DNA of 64,000 nt from Saprospiraceae bacterium. GTDB lineage: Bacteria; Bacteroidota; Bacteroidia; Chitinophagales; Saprospiraceae. Under the pieces are notes generated by a model that saw nothing but the letters and a program-made list of their open reading frames with translations, ran no database searches and had not been told where the DNA came from. Shown here in pieces: positions 26,644 through 35,466 of this stretch. The stretch is from assembly GCA_013001595.1 (NCBI GenBank), contig JABDMH010000137.1:1-64000 (forward strand), in the 5' to 3' direction. Positions within the stretch are counted from its first letter, which is position 1, and every line of letters begins with the position of its first letter. A program made the position numbers and the translations under genes.

Positions 26644-26908
26644 ATGACTGTGCACCAAAGCCAATTTGTATTTCGACATATGCATACACTTAGTCAACTG
26701 GCATTCCCTTTTTTCCTAATGCCACTCACCTCCACTGCTCAGTCTGATAAGCTTAGGGTAATCAAGGACCATACACAGGAACTTGAATACACCTCACCAG
26801 ACTCTGCCATCATCCTTTGCCGTTACGTCAACGAGTAAGCTGAAGAGATAGGCAACGGGGATGTGCAAAGAGGGCCACCTCTTATCAGGGTTTGGTCCAT
26901 AAGTAAAT
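26644..26908 (+). pseudogene. Relic of a TPR-type signalling protein N-terminus
   Basis: An ATG opens a signal peptide (HTLSQLAFPFFLMPLTSTAQS) and then a helix typical of tetratricopeptide sensor proteins: DHTQELEYTSPDSAIILC. The frame stops at 26836-26838, yet reading through the TAA continues the same helix (AEEIGNGDVQ) until a TGA. Only the first ~1.5 TPR units remain of a family that normally has several plus a kinase or LuxR domain. Confidence 0.5.
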
Positions 26909-27469
26909 GAGCAAATTTAATTCGCGCGAGATCTTCGTTCTTAAAAAGTCTTTTGGGACTCAATGCTTCAAGGTTCCCTTTTGAATAGGACCAATAGAGA
27001 AGAAAAGCTCATCCATCTCATTTAGTTGCAGGCATATCCCCAAATAAGCTACTGGTTGGAAGGGCAGAAATTAATTGCATCGGTCTATTGAATGAAGTTA
27101 GTGTTATTGACCGAGCACTAAAAGACCGTGCAACCAAGAAGCTCTACGTACTTGAAGGTGGCATTGTTGAGCTGATTCAAGATTAGTGCTTTCTCTACAG
27201 ACCTTCTTTAATGGCGATTCAAGCACGCACCTGTTGAGGTTATCGGCTAATTCCCACTCCTGATATTACAACTGGAAATCCATAATGACGAAAACCTTCG
27301 GCCGCGGTCTTCATCCATGGCCTTTCATGCGTCAAGGGCTTAGAGCAGATTCCCACTTTCGCGAAAGCTACGTTCCATTTTCCTTGGTGACTCTGAGGAG
27401 AAAGCATAGCTTTAGCATTACCAACTAAAACCTAAATCCTTGATTAGAAGAAGTGGTGCAGGAGGTCCT
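26909..27469. other. Intergenic with relic DNA
   Basis: Apart from the LamG C-terminal relic this stretch has no supported gene. A GGAGG at 27461-27465 is an unusually clear Shine-Dalgarno sequence for this genome and fixes the start of the next gene. Confidence 0.45.
27040..27186 (+). pseudogene. Relic of the LamG gene C-terminus
   Basis: Translation of 27070-27186 gives INCIGLLNEVSVIDRAL and then ATKKLYVLEGGIVELIQD before a TAG. It aligns with the end of the intact LamG protein (YIGQLDEVSIFNRAL, IQKLYGLEGGIEELIDE). Only the final ~45 codons survive; upstream the similarity fades. No start and no signal peptide remain. Confidence 0.75.
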
Positions 27470-29743
27470 ATGATGCGCAGTGAATTTTGGGGAGTATCAT
27501 GGATGAGAACGATCTGCCTGATGTACGTTTTTCTTAGTGGTTTGTCCGTGTTGAGTGCCCAGGATTTGACGATCAAGAGAGCATCATCGTCTATTCAGAT
27601 CGATGGAGTGATGGATGAAGAAGCATGGCAGGAGGCTGAAGTCGCCAATAATTTCAATCAATATTTTCCTTTCGACACCTCGCTTGCAGATTCTCAAACG
27701 GAAGTACGAATGACCTATGATGATCGATTCTTGTACGTCATTGCCATCATGCAAAATCAAGGCCCACGAGATTACGTAGTGCGTTCTCTGCGTAGGGATT
27801 TTAGGGGCCGAGGCTATGATAGCTTTTCAGTTGTACTGGACACCTACAAGGACCGTTCAAATGCCTTTGTCTTTGGCATTAATCCCTACGGTGTTCAACG
27901 TGAAGGCTTTATTACCAATGGTGGTATCCAGACTAGGACACAGGGTTCGAGCAGTGAGAATAATGCGTTTACCTTGACATGGGATAACAAATGGCGTTCT
28001 CACACCCGTATGCTTGATTCATGCTGGATTGCCGAATTTGCCATTCCATTTAATTCTATACGCTTTAGGGATGATGTTGACAGTTGGTATGTGAACTTCT
28101 ATCGTGTTGATAGCGAACAGGCTGAGCGGTCGACCTGGTCACACATCCCGCGAAATTTTAGTCTGATCAACATCGGCTTCAACAAGGAAGTGCAATGGGA
28201 TCAACCGCCACAAAATAAAGGCAAAAATATTTCACTTATACCCTATGCCGGATTTAGAACCAGCAAGAACTTCGAAGAAGGCCTTCCAGCAGAACGTGCC
28301 TTTACTGCAGGAGGTGACGCTAAGATTGCATTATCCACAGCCTTGAATCTGGATCTCACCATCAATCCAGATTTTTCTCAGGTCGAAGCCGATGAACAAG
28401 TGACCAATTTAGATCGATTTGAAATACTTTTTCCCGAGCAACGACAATTCTTTTTAGAGAATGCCGACCTTTTCAGCAACTTTGGATCTGATGGAGCCCG
28501 TCCATTCTTCTCTCGTAGAATTGGGATCGTTGTGGATACCGCCACGGGTACCAATGTCACCAACCCATTGTACGTAGGTGCAAGAATGACTGGCAACCTC
28601 AGTAGCAAATGGCGATTGGGATTGATGACCATCCAAGCTGCTCCTGAAAAGGACATCGGAATCCCTTCGATCAATTATTCGGTAGCATCCATTCAACATC
28701 GCATCGGTCAGCGATCCAATATTGCAGGTATACTAATTAACAAACAAGCCTTTGTGGATAGCCTGAATGGCAGCTTCAGCTGGAATCCAACAGATTGGAA
28801 TCGGACCTTAGGAGTCGACCTTAACCTTGCCACTCCAGACAATCGTTGGAACGGCAAGGGCTACTTTCATACATCGCTTGACCCTTCCAAACTAGATTCT
28901 ACCTATTCAGCCGGTTTCGAAATAAATCATGAAACATTCGACTGGGAAATTCGCACTGATATCAGAACCATCGGAGCGAACTTCAATCCGGATGTTGGTT
29001 TTGTCAGACGGACAAATTTTGCACAATGGCGTGCCACTGGCTATCGAAATTTCTATCCATCCAACAAATCAATACAATCTCATGGCCCAGGCCTGGATTT
29101 TGACATCCTTAGGCACAACCAATTTGGCATCACAGACTGGGATGCGAACCTATTATATAGAATCGATTTCAAAAACAACTCCCGGTTCAATCTACGTTTG
29201 AGAAGGCAATATACTTTTCTCACAGATCCATTTGATCCGAGTGGTTCCGACGGATTAGCACTTCCAGCGCAGTCCGACTACACCTATAATTTCATGATTG
29301 CCGACTATCGATCTGATCAACGTAAGTCCTTTTTCTACGAGTTGAGCACTACCAATGGTGAATATTTTAACGGTCATCTCCTTAATCTGGAAGGCACGCT
29401 TTCTTATCGTTTTGGAATCAAGGGTACTGCTGCGATGAATGTTGCATTCAATCGCATTCGTTTGCCGGGAGAATACACAGATGCCGATCTAGTTTTGATT
29501 GGTCCTCGGATAGATCTGACTTTCACTCGCGCACTATTTTGGACGACCTTTGTCCAGTACAATGAGCAAATCAATAATGTAAATATTAATACCAGGTTGC
29601 AATGGAGATTCAAACCCGCTTCCGACCTTTTTATCGTGTACACAGATAGCTATCTAGCGGCTGAAGAAGACAGGATAGTGGATTTTGCCCGACCAAAATC
29701 TCGAGCGCTAGTAGTCAAGATGAATTATTGGATAAATCTATGA
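27470..29743 (+). CDS. DUF5916 outer-membrane protein with CBM9-like domain
   Basis: A 757-residue exported protein from ATG 27470, which has GGAGG five bases upstream; an in-frame TTG at 27440 is less likely. After the signal peptide (ending VLSAQ), residues ~35-230 form a CBM9-like domain (IQIDGVMDEEAWQEAE, YDDRFLYVIAIMQ, AEFAIPFNSIRF). From ~260 the protein turns into a DUF5916 beta-barrel-type sequence with NPDFSQVEADEQVTN, FPEQRQFFLENADLF and many amphipathic strands to the C-terminus. The family is common in Bacteroidota and linked to outer-membrane binding of sugars or other ligands; the substrate is unknown. Confidence 0.9.
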   Translation: MMRSEFWGVSWMRTICLMYVFLSGLSVLSAQDLTIKRASSSIQIDGVMDEEAWQEAEVANNFNQYFPFDTSLADSQTEVRMTYDDRFLYVIAIMQNQGPRDYVVRSLRRDFRGRGYDSFSVVLDTYKDRSNAFVFGINPYGVQREGFITNGGIQTRTQGSSSENNAFTLTWDNKWRSHTRMLDSCWIAEFAIPFNSIRFRDDVDSWYVNFYRVDSEQAERSTWSHIPRNFSLINIGFNKEVQWDQPPQNKGKNISLIPYAGFRTSKNFEEGLPAERAFTAGGDAKIALSTALNLDLTINPDFSQVEADEQVTNLDRFEILFPEQRQFFLENADLFSNFGSDGARPFFSRRIGIVVDTATGTNVTNPLYVGARMTGNLSSKWRLGLMTIQAAPEKDIGIPSINYSVASIQHRIGQRSNIAGILINKQAFVDSLNGSFSWNPTDWNRTLGVDLNLATPDNRWNGKGYFHTSLDPSKLDSTYSAGFEINHETFDWEIRTDIRTIGANFNPDVGFVRRTNFAQWRATGYRNFYPSNKSIQSHGPGLDFDILRHNQFGITDWDANLLYRIDFKNNSRFNLRLRRQYTFLTDPFDPSGSDGLALPAQSDYTYNFMIADYRSDQRKSFFYELSTTNGEYFNGHLLNLEGTLSYRFGIKGTAAMNVAFNRIRLPGEYTDADLVLIGPRIDLTFTRALFWTTFVQYNEQINNVNINTRLQWRFKPASDLFIVYTDSYLAAEEDRIVDFARPKSRALVVKMNYWINL

Positions 29744-29774
29744 CTAAAGGCTATAATTTTCGTGTCAGGTGACT

Positions 29775-30998
29775 TCAGCTCAAGGCTTCCGCAAGTACCT
29801 CCTTTACCCTATAAGCTACCGCTCGTTCTTGCCCAGGTTCCATCATCCAGGTGGTGATTTGCATATCAGTATCATGTGGCCAAATCTCAATAGCGGGGTG
29901 TCCCATTCTCAGCTTCTTCCTGACCTCTGCATAGGTTGCGTGTCCACCTTCCTGATCCCATGTAACCAGCAGTGTAGGCACTTCATTAGCAATTTCCGGT
30001 AGGTAGACTTCTGAGGTGATGCCATCTACGGAATCGACTGCTTCTTTAATGAGCGCTATCTGCGCCTCCCACATCTTCCACTCCTCTCCATGATCCTTAG
30101 CCAAATATATCTCAAGCGCAATCAGCATTCCAATAATCTCCTCTTTATTCACCTTCATGCCCCGACCTATATTGACGCTGGGTGGAGCATTGAGCCGTGC
30201 TGCATCCGTATATTTCTTCTTACCCAGAAGCAGGCCAGCGCTTTGGGGTCCACGTAATCCTTTTCCTCCAGAAAATGCAACCAAATCAAACCCCATACGC
30301 GTAAACCTAAATAAGTTATCAAGTGGCGGTATGTCCGAAGCACAATCGTTAAAAGTGGGAATGTTATGTTTTTCACCAAGAGCCACCCAAGCCTTATCAT
30401 CAAGCTCGCCTTTGTTATTGGCTTTGTTAAGAAACCACATCATCGCCGTCTTATCATTGACTGCCAGATCTACGTCTGCGGCAGTTTTCACCGTTACCAA
30501 TTTTGCACCAATGTTGGTCAACGCGTGGGAGTAGCCCCCCGCATGAGACTCCTGGACGATGATTTCATCCTTCATGCCTTCGGTATTCGGCAATTGTTGA
30601 ATCTTTTCCCGATCCGTACCAGTCATCACTCCAGCTACTCCAATACTCATAGCTCCAAAACACCCGGAAGAAACTACTGCACCTTCACATTCCAGCAGTT
30701 TCGCAATGCGCTCCCCTACACGATCATGGAGGGCATTCAAGTCCACATAGTCCTGTCCTGTTCTCTTAATCGCATCCAATACTTCGTCAGGCATAAGGCA
30801 ACCGGTCATAGATGTGAACGGCCCAGCACAATTAATAAATGTGCGCAAACCAAGTTCTTTGAATAGATCTCTTTCGCGTCCTATGATTGGTCGAAGCCAA
30901 GATTGCTCAACAATACTACCCATAACCGCTGTACTAGCCATCCCGCCCAGAAAAGGAATTCCACCCAATACCCTCAATAATTCTCTCCGATCTATCAT
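29775..30998 (-). CDS. Exported SelA-like PLP-dependent enzyme
   Basis: A 407-residue fold-type I PLP enzyme related to L-seryl-tRNA(Sec) selenium transferase and D-glucosaminate-6-phosphate ammonia-lyase. The Schiff-base lysine is K246 in FSGGKGLRGPQSAG; ALHDRVGERIAKLL (89-102) and a Gly/Ser phosphate-binding region near 111-125 also fit. The N-terminus begins DRRELLRVLGGIPFLGGMAS, a twin-Arg-like leader, so export by Tat is likely, as seen for amidohydrolase-linked members of this family in Bacteroidota. No selenocysteine genes are near, so a tRNA role is unlikely. The reaction is not known. Confidence 0.85.
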   Translation of the reverse strand: MIDRRELLRVLGGIPFLGGMASTAVMGSIVEQSWLRPIIGRERDLFKELGLRTFINCAGPFTSMTGCLMPDEVLDAIKRTGQDYVDLNALHDRVGERIAKLLECEGAVVSSGCFGAMSIGVAGVMTGTDREKIQQLPNTEGMKDEIIVQESHAGGYSHALTNIGAKLVTVKTAADVDLAVNDKTAMMWFLNKANNKGELDDKAWVALGEKHNIPTFNDCASDIPPLDNLFRFTRMGFDLVAFSGGKGLRGPQSAGLLLGKKKYTDAARLNAPPSVNIGRGMKVNKEEIIGMLIALEIYLAKDHGEEWKMWEAQIALIKEAVDSVDGITSEVYLPEIANEVPTLLVTWDQEGGHATYAEVRKKLRMGHPAIEIWPHDTDMQITTWMMEPGQERAVAYRVKEVLAEALS

Positions 30999-31260
30999 GT
31001 TGTTTTATACTTCTAATCAAATAAAAAGAATAAGTGCCGTTGAGACTCTCGAAGCAAAGAAATATACCTCTACTGCACATCTTTCTGCGACATAAACCTC
31101 TCTTGGCTACGAACTAAAGATAAGGGATTCTCTATTTCAATCAAATTTTGGTCATTGCGCTCCATCTATCGCACTAAGATTTTACCAAGTAAATGTACGA
31201 TATCGCTCCTGGTGCAAATTCTTACGTACACATTACCAGAATAAACTACCGATGAAAATC
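30999..31260. other. Intergenic, no gene seen
   Basis: Spacer between the SelA-like gene start and the plug relic. It must carry the promoter of the PLP enzyme; no exact TAnnTTTG box was found. Confidence 0.4.
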
Positions 31261-31554
31261 GTCAACAAATGGACTCTCATGGTCAGCGTCCGCTCATTGA
31301 TTTCATGAGACATCAATCTGGAGTAGAGGTGCGCGGTTCAAATGCGAATCCAATGGTATTGGTGCGTGGTGTACAGTCAACTAGTGCGAATAATGAACCC
31401 ATTTATGTAGTAGATGGTGTCATTGTCTGATCTTCCTACCGAGAGGCTCTTCAATCTAGAACGGGTGTCTGTAGTCACACCGGCCAGGGCAAGAAAGTGC
31501 GGCGCGCGTGGACAAAATGGGATTATTGAAATTACGACCAAAAAAGAAAATTAG
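31261..31554 (+). pseudogene. Decayed copy of the plug-domain lipoprotein
   Basis: The reading [30 protein letters not shown] matches the intact gene at 50804-51235 ([30 protein letters not shown]). It then meets a TGA at 31428-31430 where the intact copy has Gly, and after a small deletion continues in another frame as FNLERVSVVTPARA and GARGQNGIIEITTKKEN before TAG. The signal peptide and lipobox are gone. Confidence 0.82.
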
Positions 31555-31621
31555 ATCAAGAAATTTTCTTTTGCAGACCTGGCAATAGTAAGGTTATTTT
31601 TTTGTCTAGTCAATAGCGTAT

Positions 31622-32210
31622 TTACAATCTAAACTCTACACCTAGTTGCATTTGGGTGGCATTGAGGAGCGTGCTGAATTGAGAAAATCCCTTCCTGGAT
31701 GAACTAGCAGGTACTCTCCACTTTCCTACTTGATATGAAAGTCCACTAAATCTTGCCGTCAGATTGACTTGCTCACCTATGCCGTAGGTAACAAGTGGAT
31801 TTGCTTACACCTGCAAAGAATGACTCCTAACGGTAGAAATTTCTATATCACGTTGCCGAACTATGGTCCATCCCATATTTGTACCTAGAGAAGGTTATAA
31901 GTGAATTTTCAATTTCTTGTCTTCGATCACAAACAGGATATATCGCCTAAAAACACCCAATGACAGAGCATGGTCAATGGTTTCTTGGGCGCGGTTCTCT
32001 TCTATTAAATCCCGATTCTGAATTTGTACAAGATAATTGGAAGTCACACCTGCGATGCATTTCTCGCTGACAGACTTACCTAGATCTAGATAAGGGCGAA
32101 ATCGAAATGAACTTTGCGATGACTCATGCTCAAATGATCCGAGAAAAACGTTGAATTTGTGGAGCGATCAAAACCAATCGCACCAAAGTCTGTAGGTGCA
32201 TAGATGATAG
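31622..32210 (-). pseudogene. Decayed outer-membrane beta-barrel gene
   Basis: Minus-strand translation shows amphipathic strands and a barrel-type end: TYGIGEQVNLTARFSGLSYQ, then FSTLLNATQMQLGVEFRL and TAA (complement of 31622-31624). Earlier stretches such as TNMGWTIVRQRDIEISTVRS are open but separated by a TAA and frame changes. The closing strand ending in Phe-Arg-Leu is typical of outer-membrane barrels. No intact copy is in this window. Confidence 0.6.
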
Positions 32211-32221
32211 TGACCTCATAC

Positions 32222-33766
32222 TTAGCGGACTATGATGGTCTGATGGTCTTCAAATCCACCCACTGAACGCACCACCAATTTATATAAACCTGGACGCAGT
32301 CCTTTAACATCCAGGGGCTGTAGTGGCGATTTCGGCGTCTCCTCTAAAATCCGTTGACTCACTACCTGGCCATCGAGATTGACTAAGGTGATGGTCGTGC
32401 GAAATCCAATATCCTCCAAAGGAAGCTCCACCATGAAATTGTCTTCCACAGGATTGGGAAATGTTGCGATACTGGCTTCAAATTCTGGTGTAGCTTCCAC
32501 AATGTTCTCATTAGCATCCTCCGCTAGGGTTCTAAATTTGGACCAGTCTGAAGATCCACTGGTAGAAGTATCTGAGCATTCGGTAACAACCCGAAAATGG
32601 TAGTTACCATCCGGACTTAAATCTGTGGCCAGAAAAAAGGTATCGGTTAAAGTTGTATCGAAGGCATAGTGCTGTGTTCCCTCAATACTTTTGATGTTCA
32701 AATGGAAGGATGTGAATGAATCCCGCGGAACCCAATTCAGTAATGCGGACGTATCGGAGACTTCCAACACCGACAAATTCCTGGGTTTGGGACATTGGTT
32801 ATAGGTACTGTCTCCCCCGGTAGTCACAAAATTAATCCAAGAGCTCGACCCTGCCTTATTTCTTTCGCACTCTGCTTTGACCCTGAACTTGTAATTACCC
32901 CCTGGCTCAAGGCCTTCAACAGCTAAGATGGTCGTATCTACAATCTCTGACAATCTATATTGGGCGGTATGCTCTTTTTGATGTACATCTACCAAATACA
33001 CGACATTTTCGGGATTACCCAACCAACTAAGCACAACGCTGCTGTCAGTTACATCCAACACTGCTAAATTCGATGCCTTAGGACATCTACCGTGTCCACT
33101 GCTATCTACTCCTGTTGTTGTAAAAGTATGCCATCCGGAATTACTTTTACCCTTAGCACATGACACCTGAACCTTGAAACGGTAAGTTCTGCCTGGGGAC
33201 AGGTTTGTAAGTGTTACGGCAGTATCTGATGTACGGGTGGACCACTTAAAATTCGGATTCTGAGGTGCATGTATGACATCGACTTTGTAACTACGATGGC
33301 TTTCGTTGCCAAGCCATGATAGGGTAGCTCCTGTATCGGACACATCAATAGCAGTGAGCTCCTGTATATCTGGGCACTTACCTTGGCCATCCGATTCCCC
33401 ACCATCTCCAGGCTTTTCACCGACAGTGGCAAAATCAAACCATTTGCTTGAACCTCCCGAGCCCTTATCACATTTGGCCATCACCCTAAAGCGGTAGTTG
33501 CTGCCTGGCACCAATCCATCAACGGTAACTTCGGTGGCGGAGGTCATTCTGGAGAAGGCAAAATTTGCAGCCTGTGCACCGTGTTTAACGTCCACTCTAA
33601 ATTCTCTATGATTGGTGTCTCCCTCCCAGGTCAACTTAGCACTATGCTCAGACACTTTAGAGACGGCCAGGCCGCTAACCTTTGCACAATCATTTTGGGC
33701 TTGAAAATCTAAGGCATAGAAAACAAACAGGGATAAGTAAAGTAATCGAGCAATTCTCATGATCAT
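32222..33766 (-). CDS. Secreted fibronectin type III protein with T9SS sorting domain
   Basis: A 514-residue surface protein. The signal peptide (1-24) is followed by four FN3 repeats at ~27-115, ~131-218, ~228-316 and ~325-415. Each begins with a Cys (DCAK, KCPD, RCPK, QCPK), contains a Trp strand (LTWEG, LSWLG, LSWLG, LNWVP), and closes with Y-x-F-R/K-V and a second Cys. The last ~80 residues (FPNPVEDNFMVELP ... LRPGLYKLVV ... IIVR) are a type A Por-secretion C-terminal sorting domain. It should be exported by T9SS and attached to the cell surface, probably as a binding protein. Linkers between repeats are Gly/Ser-rich. Confidence 0.93.
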   Translation of the reverse strand: MIMRIARLLYLSLFVFYALDFQAQNDCAKVSGLAVSKVSEHSAKLTWEGDTNHREFRVDVKHGAQAANFAFSRMTSATEVTVDGLVPGSNYRFRVMAKCDKGSGGSSKWFDFATVGEKPGDGGESDGQGKCPDIQELTAIDVSDTGATLSWLGNESHRSYKVDVIHAPQNPNFKWSTRTSDTAVTLTNLSPGRTYRFKVQVSCAKGKSNSGWHTFTTTGVDSSGHGRCPKASNLAVLDVTDSSVVLSWLGNPENVVYLVDVHQKEHTAQYRLSEIVDTTILAVEGLEPGGNYKFRVKAECERNKAGSSSWINFVTTGGDSTYNQCPKPRNLSVLEVSDTSALLNWVPRDSFTSFHLNIKSIEGTQHYAFDTTLTDTFFLATDLSPDGNYHFRVVTECSDTSTSGSSDWSKFRTLAEDANENIVEATPEFEASIATFPNPVEDNFMVELPLEDIGFRTTITLVNLDGQVVSQRILEETPKSPLQPLDVKGLRPGLYKLVVRSVGGFEDHQTIIVR

Positions 33767-34035
33767 TGGTTCAAATTTGGTTCAACAAGTAAAACGGGTT
33801 GCATCAAGCAGCCTTACGTGTGTCGCAAATTCTATGATCGAGAACAAAATTTGTTGTCTAGATAAAGACTGTTAATACAACAGTCGAACTAGTGATTTAT
33901 TGCGCAAATCATCGCAAAGTTAATTCAAAACTCGTCCTTAAATAACAGCTTTCAAGAAATGTCCAAATGACTCATTAGCATCCATGTGAATATATATCCT
34001 GACTCGATGGAATCGTTCAACATCAGAAGATCCAT

Positions 34036-34680
34036 CTACTTCCTCCTCATACCAGACTTATATTTGTCATGTAAGCCCTCTCCATTCAGGATTTTACCAA
34101 TGCATTTCTCGATCCTTGCTTCACGTGTTTTTGCTTGCTTGGGAGCTGAGAAATAGATGATGTATCCCCTTTGCCGCCCCGGTGTCAATCCCATAAAGGC
34201 AGCATTGAGATTGGGATCTTCATTCAATCTGTTTTCCAATTCTATCGGAATTGGCTCAGGATTCTTTTTGAAGGGCACCTTTAGACCAGCTTTCTCGATT
34301 TCAACGGCTTCTAAAATATATGCCTTGATGATGGTTGCCCATTCACTCACCTGCGGCGCATCGGTTATTTTCAGGTAGCGGGCAGCCTGTGAGTTTTTGC
34401 CCGGTGCCACCAATAGGCCATGATCATCCTTCATCAAGCTACCCTTAAAGAAACTGACGGTGGCCGATTCCTTCAAGGCACTCAACATGAGGATGTTCTT
34501 ACCGTCGTATGTGTAGCATGGTGCACCCCACTTTAATTCCTCAGTCAAACCAACATCTAATATGAGAGACCTTAATTCCTGCAGCTCCTGCTGCCAGTCG
34601 TTCACCTTACATGCCGGTGTTGCACCCAGCGGGCATCGCATACACCCATCGATCAGGTATTTATCAACTTGCAGATTCAT
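34036..34680 (-). CDS. YdeI/OmdA-family protein with DUF1801 domain
   Basis: A 214-residue cytoplasmic protein. Residues 10-26 hold a Cys-containing leader (CMRCPLGATPACK) typical of the Bacteroidota YdeI group. Then comes a DUF1801 domain (LTEELKWGAPCYTYDGKNI, SFFKGSLMKDD) and a C-terminal OmdA-like helical region (LNEDPNLNAAFMGLTPGRQRGYIIYFSAPKQAKTREARIEKC, quoted here only in outline). The role of this family is not settled; links to stress tolerance have been reported for YdeI in enterobacteria. The gene stands alone. Confidence 0.85.
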   Translation of the reverse strand: MNLQVDKYLIDGCMRCPLGATPACKVNDWQQELQELRSLILDVGLTEELKWGAPCYTYDGKNILMLSALKESATVSFFKGSLMKDDHGLLVAPGKNSQAARYLKITDAPQVSEWATIIKAYILEAVEIEKAGLKVPFKKNPEPIPIELENRLNEDPNLNAAFMGLTPGRQRGYIIYFSAPKQAKTREARIEKCIGKILNGEGLHDKYKSGMRRK

Positions 34681-34827
34681 CGGTGGATATGTTCTTTACC
34701 ATTGCACAAATTAGCCCATAAATATTAATAATATAGACCTCCCGCTGCAATGCTGTGTCAAAAACTACAAAATCTTATTTTGTGATAATACCCAGCTGCT
34801 CATCATCGATAACCTTACTAGATCACT

Positions 34828-35391
34828 ATGAAAAATGTAATTGTTCTGATCTTCTTCCATTTTATTTCGGCCAACGTAGGTCAAGGCCAGTCATTCACAG
34901 TGAGTGGTACGGTATTGTACAACCCGCAACTCAACGACTGTTTTCAGGAGGTGCCCTGCCTGCAAGATATTGCACTGACCAAAGAGGAAGATTGGATACC
35001 ACCCAAAGCCGCCGTAAACATTCTGGTCAAAGGCACCAACAAGGTGGCCAAGACCGATCCCCTGGGTAAGTACTCAATTGAAGTCTCCTCAAACCAGGAC
35101 ACCCTTCAATTTCTGTACATCGGACACAATCGATTAGAAGTATCGGTGGATGGAAGGAAGACAATGGATATTAAATTAACGCCCACTCCAATTCCAGTCA
35201 TTGAACGGTTGTTGGGTCTAATCATGCCCGCAATTGATGCCGGCCAATTTCCAAATATCGATCAAACCGCCAAAGAAGCACAGGTAAACAGAGCAACTGC
35301 CCGAGACATACTTTGGTTGGTCTTAGGTAATATGCGCATGAAAACGCATTATCCCGAAGAATTCATTCCTGATTATCGATTTGCAGACTAA
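34828..35391 (+). CDS. Exported protein with carboxypeptidase-regulatory-like domain
   Basis: A 187-residue exported protein: signal peptide (1-21), then one carboxypeptidase-D regulatory-like Ig domain that starts FTVSGTVLYNP, continues AVNILVKGTNKVAKTDPLGKYSI, and closes LQFLYIGHNRLEVSVDGRKTMDIKL (~residue 118). This domain normally precedes a TonB receptor barrel; here only ~65 helical residues of unknown nature follow (IDQTAKEAQVNRATARDILWL). It may be a free-standing surface adaptor. It is 75 bases upstream of the toroid-like gene on the same strand. Confidence 0.75.
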   Translation: MKNVIVLIFFHFISANVGQGQSFTVSGTVLYNPQLNDCFQEVPCLQDIALTKEEDWIPPKAAVNILVKGTNKVAKTDPLGKYSIEVSSNQDTLQFLYIGHNRLEVSVDGRKTMDIKLTPTPIPVIERLLGLIMPAIDAGQFPNIDQTAKEAQVNRATARDILWLVLGNMRMKTHYPEEFIPDYRFAD

Positions 35392-35466
35392 TGCATTCTT
35401 AATCAAAAGACCTCATCTATTGCACAATTAATCTGCGAGTACTCAAAGTTTTAAAATATACTACCA

